From JACQFK01 sp964619955 (lineage in GTDB: Bacteria > Planctomycetota > MHYJ01 > JACPRB01), in assembly GCA_964619955.1 (NCBI GenBank), contig CAZUJF010000002.1, positions 186,001 through 250,000 of the forward strand: a stretch of 64,000 nucleotides of DNA, in the 5' to 3' direction. Below, piece after piece: positions 50,310 to 59,266 of this stretch. The notes below the pieces were generated by a model, which made no database searches, was not told where the DNA came from, and saw only the letters and a list, made by a program, of their open reading frames with translations. The number at the start of each line of letters is the position of its first letter. The first letter of the stretch is position 1. A program made the position numbers and the translations under genes.

Positions 50310-50875
50310 AGCCCTTCGCCGATTACGACCGGGTGAACGACACGCTGTTTCTTCGTTTTGATGAAGCGGCGCAGGCGCAGACCATCCAATTCAGCGACTG
50401 GCTCATGCTTCGCGTCGGCACGGACAGCGGCAGGATTCTGGCCGTGGAGATCGGCGATTTCGAGAACCTCAAACACAAGATGGCCCGCTACGTCGAGCGG
50501 CATCGCCGAAAGGTCAAGAAAGCCGCGCAGCATCTGGGAAAGTGCGACGCCTCCTACGATCGCGAATCAGACAGCCTCTGGATTCATCTGCGACCGCTGG
50601 AAGGAGACCCAGGTGAATCCGCCGTCATGGAGAAGCTCACCGAGGGCCTGATCGCTTACAGAGGCAAGGGGACCGGGAGGATCCTTGCATTCCGTTTCCC
50701 CCGGTACTCACATCGTTGGTACGCTCTCCTCAAGCACCTCGTCGAGATTTTCACCGAGGAGATCATGAAGGAGTCTCCCCGGAAGGGATCCGACAAGCAG
50801 CGCAGGGCCGTGGGCGAATTCGTGTCGCAGCTCGATCCGGCCCAGCTCCAGGACCTGGCCGGGATCGGCGCCTGA
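50291..50875 (+). CDS. Duplicated DUF2283 protein, antitoxin-like
   Basis: 194 residues. Two DUF2283-like units are visible: DYDRVNDTLFLRFDEA ... GRILAVEIGDF (about 11-57) and SYDRESDSLWIHLRPL ... GRILAFRFPRY (about 88-139). DUF2283 proteins are usually single-domain, about 60-80 residues, and lie next to small toxin genes. A C-terminal helical segment follows. It overlaps the preceding toxin-like gene, so the two are translated together. The antitoxin role is an inference. Confidence 0.65.
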   Translation: MAEEKLKPFADYDRVNDTLFLRFDEAAQAQTIQFSDWLMLRVGTDSGRILAVEIGDFENLKHKMARYVERHRRKVKKAAQHLGKCDASYDRESDSLWIHLRPLEGDPGESAVMEKLTEGLIAYRGKGTGRILAFRFPRYSHRWYALLKHLVEIFTEEIMKESPRKGSDKQRRAVGEFVSQLDPAQLQDLAGIGA

Positions 50876-50899
50876 TCCGGAGCCCGGGCCCGCGGCCGC

Positions 50900-51676
50900 T
50901 CAGGCGAGCGCGCGGCGGATGTCCGTGACTTCCTTGAGCAGCGCCGGCAGATCCGACAGCTTGAGCATGTTGGGGCTGTCGCTCGGGCCGCGGTCGGGAT
51001 CCTCGTGGACCTCGATGAAGAGCCCGTCGGCGCCGGCGGCGGCCCCGCAGCGGGCGATGACGGGGATCATGTCCCGCATGCCCCCCGTGGCGTGGCCCAG
51101 CCCGCCGGGCTGCTGGACGGCGTGGCCGGCGTCCATGATGACGGGATGCCCGAAGCTCTTCATGATCGGGATCGCGCGCATGTCGACCACGAGGTTCTGG
51201 TAGCCGAACGTGGTGCCGCGCTCGGTGAGCCAGATGTTCCGGTTCCCGGTGGAGAGGGCCTTCTCGAGGATGTTCTTCATGGACCAGGGATCCATGAACT
51301 GGCCCTTTTTGATGTTCACGATGCGGCCCGTCTTCGCGGCCGTGAGGACGAGGTCCGTCTGGCGGCAGAGGAAGGCGGGGATCTGCAGGACGTCGACGAC
51401 CTTCGCCGCGGCCGTCGCGTCCTCGGGGGAATGGACGTCCGTGAGCACGCGCAGCTTGAGCTTGCGCTTGACCGTCGCGAGGATGCGCAGCCCCTCCTTC
51501 CGGCCGGGGCCGCGGTAGCTCTTCCCGGAGGTGCGGTTGGCCTTGTCGTAGGAGCTCTTGTAGATGCAGTCCACGCCCGCTTCGGCGCAGATCTCCGCGA
51601 CGGCCTTCGCGTGCCGCAGGGCGTGCGCCTCGCCTTCGATGACGCAGGGTCCGCCGATGTAGAGGAGCGGCTTCAT
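50900..51676 (-). CDS. kdsA: 3-deoxy-8-phosphooctulonate synthase
   Basis: 258 residues, slightly short. It condenses PEP with arabinose 5-phosphate to make Kdo 8-phosphate for lipopolysaccharide. GGPCVIEGE, YKSSYDKANRTSGKSYRGPG, CRQTDLVLTAAKTG, KKGQFMDPW and DAGHAVQQPGG are the family motifs. Cys in GGPCVI suggests a metal-dependent form. Its presence argues for a Gram-negative outer membrane with Kdo. The ATG overlaps the ribBA stop (ATGA). Confidence 0.96.
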   Translation of the reverse strand: MKPLLYIGGPCVIEGEAHALRHAKAVAEICAEAGVDCIYKSSYDKANRTSGKSYRGPGRKEGLRILATVKRKLKLRVLTDVHSPEDATAAAKVVDVLQIPAFLCRQTDLVLTAAKTGRIVNIKKGQFMDPWSMKNILEKALSTGNRNIWLTERGTTFGYQNLVVDMRAIPIMKSFGHPVIMDAGHAVQQPGGLGHATGGMRDMIPVIARCGAAAGADGLFIEVHEDPDRGPSDSPNMLKLSDLPALLKEVTDIRRALA

Positions 51677-52938
51677 GTGCCCTCGATGAGGTCGTTGATC
51701 TCGCGGAAGGTGTGCCCCATCTTGTCCCGCTTGGTGCGGAGGTAGCGGACGTTGTGCTCGTTGGGCGGGATCTCGATGGGGAGCTGCTCGGAGATCTCGA
51801 GGCCGTAGCCCGTGATGGAGTGCACCTTCTTCGGATTGTTCGTCAGCAGCCGCATCTTGCGCACGCCGAGGTCGAAAAGGATCTGCGCCCCCGTGCCGTA
51901 CTCGCGGAGGTCGGCGGGCAGCCCGAGCTTGAGGTTGGCCTCGACCGTGTCGGCGCCGCCGTCCTGGAGCTGGTAGGCCCTGAGCTTGTTGATGAGGCCG
52001 ATGCCGCGGCCCTCCTGCCGGATGTAGAGGAAGACGCCGCGGCCCGCCTTGGCGATCATCGCGAGGGCGGCCTCCATCTGCTCCCCGCACTCGCAGCGCA
52101 GGGAATGGAAGATGTCCCCCGTGAGGCACTCGGAATGGACCCGCACCAAAACGGGCTCGTCCTGGATCACGGACGCGCCGTTCTCCTGCCGGCCCACCCC
52201 GCCCGCGCAGAGGGCGATGTGCAGGTATTCGTCGACGCGCGACTGGTAGAGATGGACCCGGAAGGTCCCGAAGCGGGTGGGGAGGTCGACCTCGACCATT
52301 TTCTCGATGAGGCGCTCCTTGCGGCGGCGGTACTCGATGAGCTGCGCGATGGTCGCGATCTTCAGGCCGTGTTTCTTTCCGAACTCCATCAGATCGGGGA
52401 GCCGCGCCATCGAGCCGTCCTCGCGGAGGATCTCGATGATGACGGCCGAGGGGTCCAGCCCGGCGAGGCGGACGAGATCCACCGAGCCCTCCGTGTGGCC
52501 GGCGCGGACCAAGACGCCGCCGTCGCGCGCGCGGAGCGGGTGGACGTGGCCGGGGCGGGCGAGGTCCGAGGGGCGGCAGCTCTCGTTGATGGCGGTGAGG
52601 ATGCTGCGGGCGCGGTCGTGGGCGGAGGTCCCGGTGCTGATGCCCGCGGCGGCGTCGATGGTCACCGTGAAATTCGTGCCGTGGCGGGAGGTGTTCTCGA
52701 GCGCCTGGAGGTTCAGGCCGAGGGCGTCGCAGCGCTTCTCGGAGAGGGCGAGGCAGAGCTCGCCGCAGGCGTTGCGGACCATGAAGTTGACCGCCTCGGG
52801 GGTCACCTTCTCGGCGGCCATGACGAGGTCGCCCTCGTTCTCGCGGTTCTCGTCGTCGACGAGGATGACCATACGGCCGGCCTTGAGGTCGTCGAGGATG
52901 GCGGGAATCTCGGAGAAGCCTTCCATAGGGAGGGCCAT
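51673..52938 (-). CDS. ribBA: Bifunctional DHBP synthase / GTP cyclohydrolase II
   Basis: 421 residues. It supplies both precursors for riboflavin. The RibB half has DDENRENEGD (28-37), SAHDRARSI and the HTEGSVDL motif; the usual arginine-cysteine after HDRA is replaced by Arg-Ser. The RibA half has the zinc cysteines 271, 282 and 284 in ECLTGDIFHSLRCECGEQ and the GTP-binding EGRGIGLINK. It is probably the first gene of ribBA-kdsA. Confidence 0.96.
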   Translation of the reverse strand: MALPMEGFSEIPAILDDLKAGRMVILVDDENRENEGDLVMAAEKVTPEAVNFMVRNACGELCLALSEKRCDALGLNLQALENTSRHGTNFTVTIDAAAGISTGTSAHDRARSILTAINESCRPSDLARPGHVHPLRARDGGVLVRAGHTEGSVDLVRLAGLDPSAVIIEILREDGSMARLPDLMEFGKKHGLKIATIAQLIEYRRRKERLIEKMVEVDLPTRFGTFRVHLYQSRVDEYLHIALCAGGVGRQENGASVIQDEPVLVRVHSECLTGDIFHSLRCECGEQMEAALAMIAKAGRGVFLYIRQEGRGIGLINKLRAYQLQDGGADTVEANLKLGLPADLREYGTGAQILFDLGVRKMRLLTNNPKKVHSITGYGLEISEQLPIEIPPNEHNVRYLRTKRDKMGHTFREINDLIEGT

Positions 52939-52962
52939 CCTAGCTCGAGTCGCCGAAGCGGG

Positions 52963-54039
52963 TCAACGACGGTTCCGTCGTCCGAGGAGCAGGCCCGCCG
53001 CCGCCAGCACGATCCAGAGGACGGAGCCGGCCGGGAATCCGGCCGAGCCGCAGGCGCAATTGCCGTCCGAGGTCCCCTCCTCGTGGTCGTTGTAACGGGG
53101 GAGGGAGATCGCCTCCGCGGAGGCCTCGTTCGACTGCGGTCCCTGGCCGAAGGTGGCGTTCACGCCGTAGAGCAGGTAGTAGTAGACGCGGCCCGTGGTC
53201 ACCGAGAGATCGACGTAGGAGGTCCCCGTCAGGCCCGTGGCGACCGTCGTGTCGTAGGGGCCGCCCGGCGTGTCGGAGCGCACCAGCGTGTAGCTGTCGG
53301 CATTGGCCACCGCGCCCCAGCTGAGCGTGACCTGAGCGGTCGCGCCCACGGCCGAGAGCGCGGGGGTTCCGGGGATGGCGACGGCGACCTCCGGGCTTTG
53401 GGCGGGTCCCGTCATGGTCCCCCCCTCGGTCACGCCCGCGTAATTCGCGTTGGGGGTGAGCAGGATGCGGTCGGCGAGGAAGCCGTCCTCGCGCATCCAG
53501 AGGTTGACCGTATGGATCCCCGTCGTGGCCACGGTGATCGTGGCCCGGACGTTGTCCATCGTGTTGTTGCGCCAGGTCCAGGCGTCGCCCCAGCCGCTGA
53601 GCCGGTCCGCGGTGGCGATCGCGGTGTTGTTCAGGCCCGTGTGGCAGGAGTCGTTGTTGCCGGTCGCCGGCGTCGTCAGGGCGCGCCCCCGCACCCAGAC
53701 GTAGTGCGTGCCCGTCGTGTTGAAAAGGATGCGGAAATCCAGCCGCGGGCTTCCGGCGACGTAGCCGGTGTCGACCCCGGCGCCGCTGTTCGGGTTGGAG
53801 GTCATCGCGCCCGTTCCGACGAAACCTCCGGGGGCGAGGGTGAGGTCCCACGTGTGCCCGCCCTGCGGGATGTTGCCGCCGGCGTTCTCCGCCTCGACGA
53901 CGACCAGCCCGTCGGCGGCCGCCTGCTGGAAGACGTTGCCGGCGGCCTGGGGTGCCGCGGCTGCGGCCGGCGCCCCGATCAGACACAGGATTCCGGCCAG
54001 TCCGAGACCGGCGGTCTTGAAGCCCGAAGAAATGCCCAT
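52963..54039 (-). CDS. Secreted CBM/fibronectin-III protein with CTERM-type sorting tail
   Basis: 358 residues from ATG 54039, which has GGGGAGG at good spacing. A signal peptide (1-29) is followed by a CBM6/35-like sandwich (LVVVEAENAGGNIPQGG, THYVWVRGRAL, HTVNLWMREDGFLADRILLT). A fibronectin type III domain follows at about 225-315 (AQVTLSWGAVANADSYTLVR). The C-terminus has NCACGSAGF, a hydrophobic helix and GRRNRR, the cysteine-helix-arginine plan of MYXO-CTERM-like sorting signals. It is probably displayed at the cell surface and binds carbohydrate. Confidence 0.8.
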   Translation of the reverse strand: MGISSGFKTAGLGLAGILCLIGAPAAAAAPQAAGNVFQQAAADGLVVVEAENAGGNIPQGGHTWDLTLAPGGFVGTGAMTSNPNSGAGVDTGYVAGSPRLDFRILFNTTGTHYVWVRGRALTTPATGNNDSCHTGLNNTAIATADRLSGWGDAWTWRNNTMDNVRATITVATTGIHTVNLWMREDGFLADRILLTPNANYAGVTEGGTMTGPAQSPEVAVAIPGTPALSAVGATAQVTLSWGAVANADSYTLVRSDTPGGPYDTTVATGLTGTSYVDLSVTTGRVYYYLLYGVNATFGQGPQSNEASAEAISLPRYNDHEEGTSDGNCACGSAGFPAGSVLWIVLAAAGLLLGRRNRR

Positions 54040-54157
54040 CACCCGTACCTCCCCTGCCGACATCACCCGCCCCGGATGTCCGGCACTTTAGGGGGACCCG
54101 GCCGGCCGCGCATCGCAGTTTTACGTATATTTATTCAACTTTTGCGTCAGGGTCGGG

Positions 54158-54163
54158 GATACT
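54158..54163 (+). promoter_or_regulatory. -10-like element of the XylR-like gene
   Basis: GATACT ends 7 bases before the ATG at 54171. GGAG lies too close to the ATG (3 bases) to be a good ribosome-binding site, so a leaderless transcript is plausible. The upstream 30 bases are unusually A+T-rich (54121-54146). Confidence 0.4.
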
Positions 54164-54170
54164 GGAGTTC

Positions 54171-55354
54171 ATGGGCCGGAGAACGAAAGGGGGGATGCCC
54201 CATGTGGCGCTGCTCATCGAGACGTCCCGCTCCTACGCCCGCGGCATCCTGCGCGGCGTGCGGCAGTACATCGCGGAAGCGGGCCCCTGGTCGGTCTTCC
54301 TCGAGGCGCGGGATCTGAAGACGCGCCTCGCGCCCTGGCTGGCGCGCTGGCACGGGGACGGGATCCTGACCCGCACCTTCAGCCGCTCCATGGCCCGGGC
54401 CGTGCTGCGGACGAAGGCGCCGGCGGTCGAACTGCGGGCCACGAAACTCGGGACGGGCCTGCCCTTCGTGGGGGTCGACAACCGCGCGATCGGACGCATG
54501 ACGGCGGAGCACCTGCTCGAGCGCGGGTTCCGGCATTTCGGCTGCGTCGAGATCGGGGTGGAGAGCTATTTCGAGGAGCGCCGCGACGATTTCGTGCGCC
54601 GCGTGGGGGAGGCCGGCTGCGAGTGCGCGCTCTACACGGCGTTCGGACGGCGCGAGACGCCCGTCGCGTGGGAACGCCAGCAGCAGGACCTGGCGCGCTG
54701 GGTGAAGGGGCTACCCCGGCCGCTCGGCCTGATGGCCTGCACGGACCAGCTGGGCTTCTGGCTGATCGACGCCTGCCGGCGGGCGGAGATCCGCGTGCCG
54801 GAGGAGGCGGCCGTGGTGGGGGTGGAGGACGACGAGACGCTCTGCACGATGTCGCAGCCGCCGTTGTCCAGCGTCCGTTTCAATTCGGAGCGCACGGGCT
54901 ACGAGGCGGCCGCGCTGCTCGCCCGGCTGATCGACGGGAAGGCGCCGCCGCGGGGTCCGACCCTGATCGAGCCGCTGGGCATCGTGACGCGGCAGTCCTC
55001 GGACGTGATCGCGATCCGGGACGCCCCCGTGGCGGAGGCATTGCGCCTGATCCGGCAGCGGGCCTGCGAGGGCATCGGGGTGGAGGACGTGGTCCGGGCG
55101 GTGCCCCTCTCCCGCAGCGGCCTGGAGCGCCGGATGCAGCAGGCGATCGGGCGCTCCCCGAAGGAGGAGATCCTGCGCATCCGCTTCCTGAAGGTGAAGG
55201 AACTGCTCTCGACCACGGACCTGGCCCTCTCCCGCATCGCGACCGTGTCGGGCTTCAACCACTTCCAGTACCTCTGCGAGTCGTTCACGCGGCGCTTCGG
55301 GGAGACGCCGGGGACCTTCCGCAAACGCACGCGGCGGATCGTGGGCCATGAATC

Positions 55355-55358
<4 letters not shown>
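54171..55358 (+). CDS. XylR-like AraC-family regulator with sugar-binding domain
   Basis: 395 residues. The first 280 residues are a LacI/periplasmic-binding-type domain (PHVALLIETSRSYARGILRG, FVGVDNRAIGRMTAEHLLER, GLMACTDQLGFWLIDACR, VVGVEDDETLCTMSQPPLSS), and the C-terminal 100 residues are two AraC helix-turn-helix motifs (LSRSGLERRMQQAIGRSPKE, LSRIATVSGFNHFQYLCESF). This is the layout of E. coli XylR and many PVC regulators that sense a sugar and activate catabolic genes. No catabolic operon is adjacent. It overlaps the next convergent gene by 4 bases. Confidence 0.92.
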
Positions 55359-56119
<761 letters not shown>

Positions 56120-56301
56120 CCCCGTACGATATCCCCGCCGGGCCGGAACGGCCACGGTTTGTGTTTCGCAAGGGGTCGGCGGAGGCCGCCTGCATGAGCG
56201 GAGCAGGCCCGCGTCTCCCGCCCTGCCGGCCCCGGGCCTTATTGCAAAATGTGATGGAGTCGACGGAAATTATCCGTTTCCATAATAAGCGTCCTCCGTC
56301 T

Positions 56302-56307
56302 TAGAAT
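56302..56307 (+). promoter_or_regulatory. -10-like element of the methyltransferase gene
   Basis: TAGAAT ends 6 bases before the GTG at 56314. No Shine-Dalgarno sequence is present. A small inverted repeat ATTAT-N8-ATAAT (56269-56286) lies 16 bases upstream and could be an operator. Confidence 0.4.
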
Positions 56308-56313
56308 GGCGGG

Positions 56314-57180
56314 GTGAAGGAAGCGGAAGTCCCGGACGTCGGCAGGGACTACGAGCGGTATCAAGGCTGGCCGGCCGGCGTGGCGGAGGAGCTGGCGCGC
56401 CACGGCTTGTCGCTGCTCCAGGGTCCGTCGCCTCGCTGCCTGATCCTGGGCACCGGGACGGGCATCAACGACACGCTGCCCCTCGCCCGTCTGGCGGGTC
56501 CGGAGGTCCGGATCGTGGCCGGCGACATCGACGCCTCCTGCCTCGCGCGGCTTCGCGATCATGCGGGCTCGGAGAGGCTTGCGAACATCGAGGTCCGGAG
56601 GCTGGACATCAACGAGGATCTGTCCTCCCTGGGGACCTTCGACCTGGTGACGCTGCTCTTCGTGATCCACCGGCTGCAGAGCTGGGAGGGCGTGGTGGAC
56701 CGCCTGGTCCGTCTCGTCGCGCCCGGGGGCTCCTTCTTCATCAGCGAATTCGCGGGACCGAGCGGGCTCATCTATCTCTCCAACGAGGCGGGCGGGCGGC
56801 TCCAGGATCCCGTCTCGCGCCTGATCCGGCGCTATTTCGAGCTGCTCCCGGAGCGCTTCGCCCCGCCGCTGAAGAGCACGTTCACGGGTCCGGTGCGCGC
56901 GCGGCTGGGACGGAGCCTGGACGCGCTGGGGCAGCGGGATTTCATCTGGCGGCAGTCGATCACGCCGGGCGAGATGCTGCGAAGGATCGAGGACCGGGCC
57001 TACGCGCCGTACTTCAGCACGTTTCCGCCGCCGGGGCTGCTGGCGCGGCTGCGCGCGGAGTTCGCGGCGGAGAGCGGCGAGCGGGTGGAGCTGGAGGAGA
57101 CGATCCGCATCTTCAGGTTCGGGCGGCCGCCGTTCGCCTCCCGCCTGACGCCTATCGCCTTTACTTCGGCTGGACGTTGA
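56314..57180 (+). CDS. SAM-dependent methyltransferase
   Basis: 288 residues, start GTG. The class I fold has motif I CLILGTGTGIND (about 42-53), the acidic end of strand two (VAGDIDASCL), the motif around RRLDINEDL, and FDLVTLLFVIHRLQSWEGVV. A post-motif helical domain follows. The substrate is unknown; the layout is that of small-molecule methyltransferases. It overlaps the BON gene tail to tail by 20 bases. Confidence 0.82.
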   Translation: MKEAEVPDVGRDYERYQGWPAGVAEELARHGLSLLQGPSPRCLILGTGTGINDTLPLARLAGPEVRIVAGDIDASCLARLRDHAGSERLANIEVRRLDINEDLSSLGTFDLVTLLFVIHRLQSWEGVVDRLVRLVAPGGSFFISEFAGPSGLIYLSNEAGGRLQDPVSRLIRRYFELLPERFAPPLKSTFTGPVRARLGRSLDALGQRDFIWRQSITPGEMLRRIEDRAYAPYFSTFPPPGLLARLRAEFAAESGERVELEETIRIFRFGRPPFASRLTPIAFTSAGR

Positions 57181-57460
57181 TGCGCGAGGTGACGGCCGCG
57201 CCGCGGCAGCGGCTGCGGGCGAGGCGGAAGGCCTCCTGGGCGGCGGCGAGGTCGTCGACCCGGCCCTCGAGGGTGACGGCGCGGTCGACGCAGGTGACGC
57301 GCACGCCGTTGAAGCGCCCGCCGGCGTCCTGCTGGTAGCTCCAGAGGATGTCCCTGGCGATCTCCTGGTCCTCCCCGGCCAGCTGTCCCGCCGTGAGCGG
57401 CGCGCAGGCGGGGACGAGGAGCAGGGATGCGATCAGAAGGAAAGTCCGGGAGAGCGTCAT
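57161..57460 (-). CDS. BON-domain lipoprotein
   Basis: 99 residues from ATG 57460. The signal peptide ends LLVPAC, lipidated Cys19. The remaining 75 residues are one BON domain (EIARDILWSYQQDAGGRF, VTLEGRVDDLAAAQEAFRLA, VTSRINVQPK), a module that attaches to phospholipid or envelope polymers. TATACT ends 9 bases before the start (57470-57475), with no Shine-Dalgarno sequence, another candidate leaderless gene. Confidence 0.85.
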   Translation of the reverse strand: MTLSRTFLLIASLLLVPACAPLTAGQLAGEDQEIARDILWSYQQDAGGRFNGVRVTCVDRAVTLEGRVDDLAAAQEAFRLARSRCRGAAVTSRINVQPK

Positions 57461-57469
57461 CGGAAGAGA

Positions 57470-57475
57470 AGTATA
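57470..57475 (-). promoter_or_regulatory. -10-like element of the BON lipoprotein
   Basis: TATACT read on the minus strand ends 9 bases before the ATG at 57460. No -35 match was found at normal spacing. Confidence 0.35.
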
Positions 57476-57527
57476 CCGCGTTCGGGCCCCCGCCCTCTGG
57501 CGGCGCAACTTCAAGTCGGACGGGTTT

Positions 57528-57908
57528 CTATTTTCGCCATTCGACAACCGGCGTTTGAGATTGCACGCGTCCGTCAAGGCCGAACTGCAGCTTCAATCCC
57601 TTGAATATCCATGGCGCGTCCCCATGGAGCATCCAATGCGCGGAGTCGATGAGTGCGGAGTTCTTCCTGAAATCCATGATCGACGTCAGGTAGTAATTGC
57701 AGCTGTCCACTTCGATACCGAGCTCCTTCTGTTGATTGTGAACGACATTTTGAAGCGCCTCAGCCACGACCTTTTCCTTCGTCATTCCGATGAAACTGGG
57801 CCAACTGCGAAGCTGAAAGGACCAAACCGTCAAGCTGATGCAGAAGATCCCAAATCCTCCAATGATGAGGAGTTCTGTGCGATGTCGCCGGGCAAATGAA
57901 TAAGTCAT
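57528..57908 (-). CDS. Hypothetical single-pass membrane protein
   Basis: 126 residues. A short cytoplasmic basic segment (MTYSFARRHRTE) leads into one transmembrane helix (LLIIGGFGIFCISLTVWSF), then an outer domain with EVDSCNYYLTSIMDFRKNSA and a C-terminal strand pair. No family is recognised. The base composition is clearly poorer in G+C than that of all neighbouring genes, suggesting recent acquisition. It begins one base after the DUF4143 ATPase stop, so the two may move and be expressed together. Confidence 0.6.
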   Translation of the reverse strand: MTYSFARRHRTELLIIGGFGIFCISLTVWSFQLRSWPSFIGMTKEKVVAEALQNVVHNQQKELGIEVDSCNYYLTSIMDFRKNSALIDSAHWMLHGDAPWIFKGLKLQFGLDGRVQSQTPVVEWRK

Positions 57909-57909
57909 T

Positions 57910-59067
57910 CTAGGTTCGAAGCTGGAGGGAAGGCAGGTTCTTGAGCGCCACGGCCTGGATGCGGTCGGCGAGGGGGAAATCCAGGTCCCCGGGGTGGAGG
58001 ACGAAGAGGCGTTTCAGGCCGAGGTCGGCGATGACCGTGTGCATCGAGGACGTCGCGGCCGGCCGGTCGCTGTATTTCATCTCGAATCCGAACGGCCCGC
58101 CGGGGGCCTCGACCACGAGGTCTACCTCCGGTCCGCTGGCGATGCTCCACTGGAAGCAGCGGTCCTCGGGGATGCGGAGGATGCGGACGACCTGCTCGAT
58201 GGCGAAGCCTTCCCAGGAGGCGCCGAGTCTGGGATGCGCCAGCAGATGGTCGAAGCTGGCCAGGCCCAGGAGCGAATGAAGCAGGCCGGAGTCGCGCAGG
58301 TACAGGCGGGGGGCCTTTCGCAGGCGTTTGGCGGTGTTCTTGAAGTAGGGGGGGAGGACGCGCAGGAGGAAGGCGCCCGCCATGACGTCGAGGTAGCGAT
58401 GAACGGTCTTCTGATCGACGTCCAGCGTGCGCGCCGCCTCGGAGCTGTTCCAGTGCTGGCCGTGGAAATGCGCCAGCAGCGTCAGAAGCCGGCTGATCTG
58501 GAGCTGGGTCAGGCGGGTCTTCACCAGGGCCGGAAGGTCGCGTTCCCGGAGCGAGCGCAGGACGTTGTCGATCCACTCCCGCGCGGCCGCGTCGTCCGGG
58601 GCGAGGAACGCCCGGGGATAGCCGCCGCGCCACCAGAGGCGGTTCACACGTGGAGCGCCGACCTCGGATAGGTCGAAGCCCCCCATGTCCAGAAAGCGCA
58701 CCCGGCCTGCCAGCGACTCGGAGACGCCCTGCACCAAGGCGGGAGAGACGCTGCCGAGGACGACGAAACGGGCGGGGTGTCCGGGACGGTCGGCGAGGGG
58801 GCGCAGCAGGGTGAAGAGTTCGGGCCTTCGCTGGATCTCGTCGATCACCACGATGCCCCGGAGTGCCCCCAGAACGCCGGTCGGATTGTCTCCCAAACGG
58901 GCGAGATCGGCGGCGCTTTCAAGATCGAAGAAGGCGCTCGGGGGGACGCCGAGGGAGCGGGCCAGGGTGGTTTTCCCGCATTGACGGGGGCCCAGGAGGG
59001 CCAGCACGGGCCAGCGAGTCAGGGCATCCCGGATCTCAGCCTCCAAGCCGGGGCGAGCGGTGGTCAT
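57910..59067 (-). CDS. DUF4143 / AAA_14 ATP-binding protein
   Basis: 385 residues. The AAA+ domain has Walker A GPRQCGKT (26-33) and Walker B IVVIDEIQRRPELF (72-85). The DUF4143 C-terminal region (about 165-370) contains FLLRVLPPYFKNTAKRLRKA, LYLRDSGLLHSLLG, SWEGFAIEQVV and VDLVVEAPGGPFGFEMKYSD, the last resembling a PD-(D/E)xK nuclease-like fold. Such ATPases are widespread and mobile but of unknown function. A 31-bp palindrome ends three bases upstream of the ATG. Confidence 0.9.
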   Translation of the reverse strand: MTTARPGLEAEIRDALTRWPVLALLGPRQCGKTTLARSLGVPPSAFFDLESAADLARLGDNPTGVLGALRGIVVIDEIQRRPELFTLLRPLADRPGHPARFVVLGSVSPALVQGVSESLAGRVRFLDMGGFDLSEVGAPRVNRLWWRGGYPRAFLAPDDAAAREWIDNVLRSLRERDLPALVKTRLTQLQISRLLTLLAHFHGQHWNSSEAARTLDVDQKTVHRYLDVMAGAFLLRVLPPYFKNTAKRLRKAPRLYLRDSGLLHSLLGLASFDHLLAHPRLGASWEGFAIEQVVRILRIPEDRCFQWSIASGPEVDLVVEAPGGPFGFEMKYSDRPAATSSMHTVIADLGLKRLFVLHPGDLDFPLADRIQAVALKNLPSLQLRT

Positions 59068-59070
59068 GTG

Positions 59071-59101
59071 TGCAATTTAGGACTTAAAGTCCTAAATTGC
59101 A
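59071..59101. promoter_or_regulatory. 31-bp perfect palindrome upstream of the DUF4143 gene
   Basis: TGCAATTTAGGACTT (59071-59085), one central base, and its exact complement (59087-59101). It is A+T-rich in a G+C-rich setting and ends three bases before the ATG of the ATPase gene. It is a likely operator for autoregulation or a recognition site for the protein. Confidence 0.75.
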
Positions 59102-59266
59102 AGCCACTTTCGCTGGAGCATCAAAGAGCCCTTGGAATCGGCCTCCGTTGCCCTTGAAGCCCGAAAACTATCGAAGGTCCCCCCGCCCCTTCGCTTCACG
59201 AATTAGGAGCGGCCCTCGTACTATTTCTGGTACTGTTTCCCACGTCACTTTTTTGCGGAGATGCGC

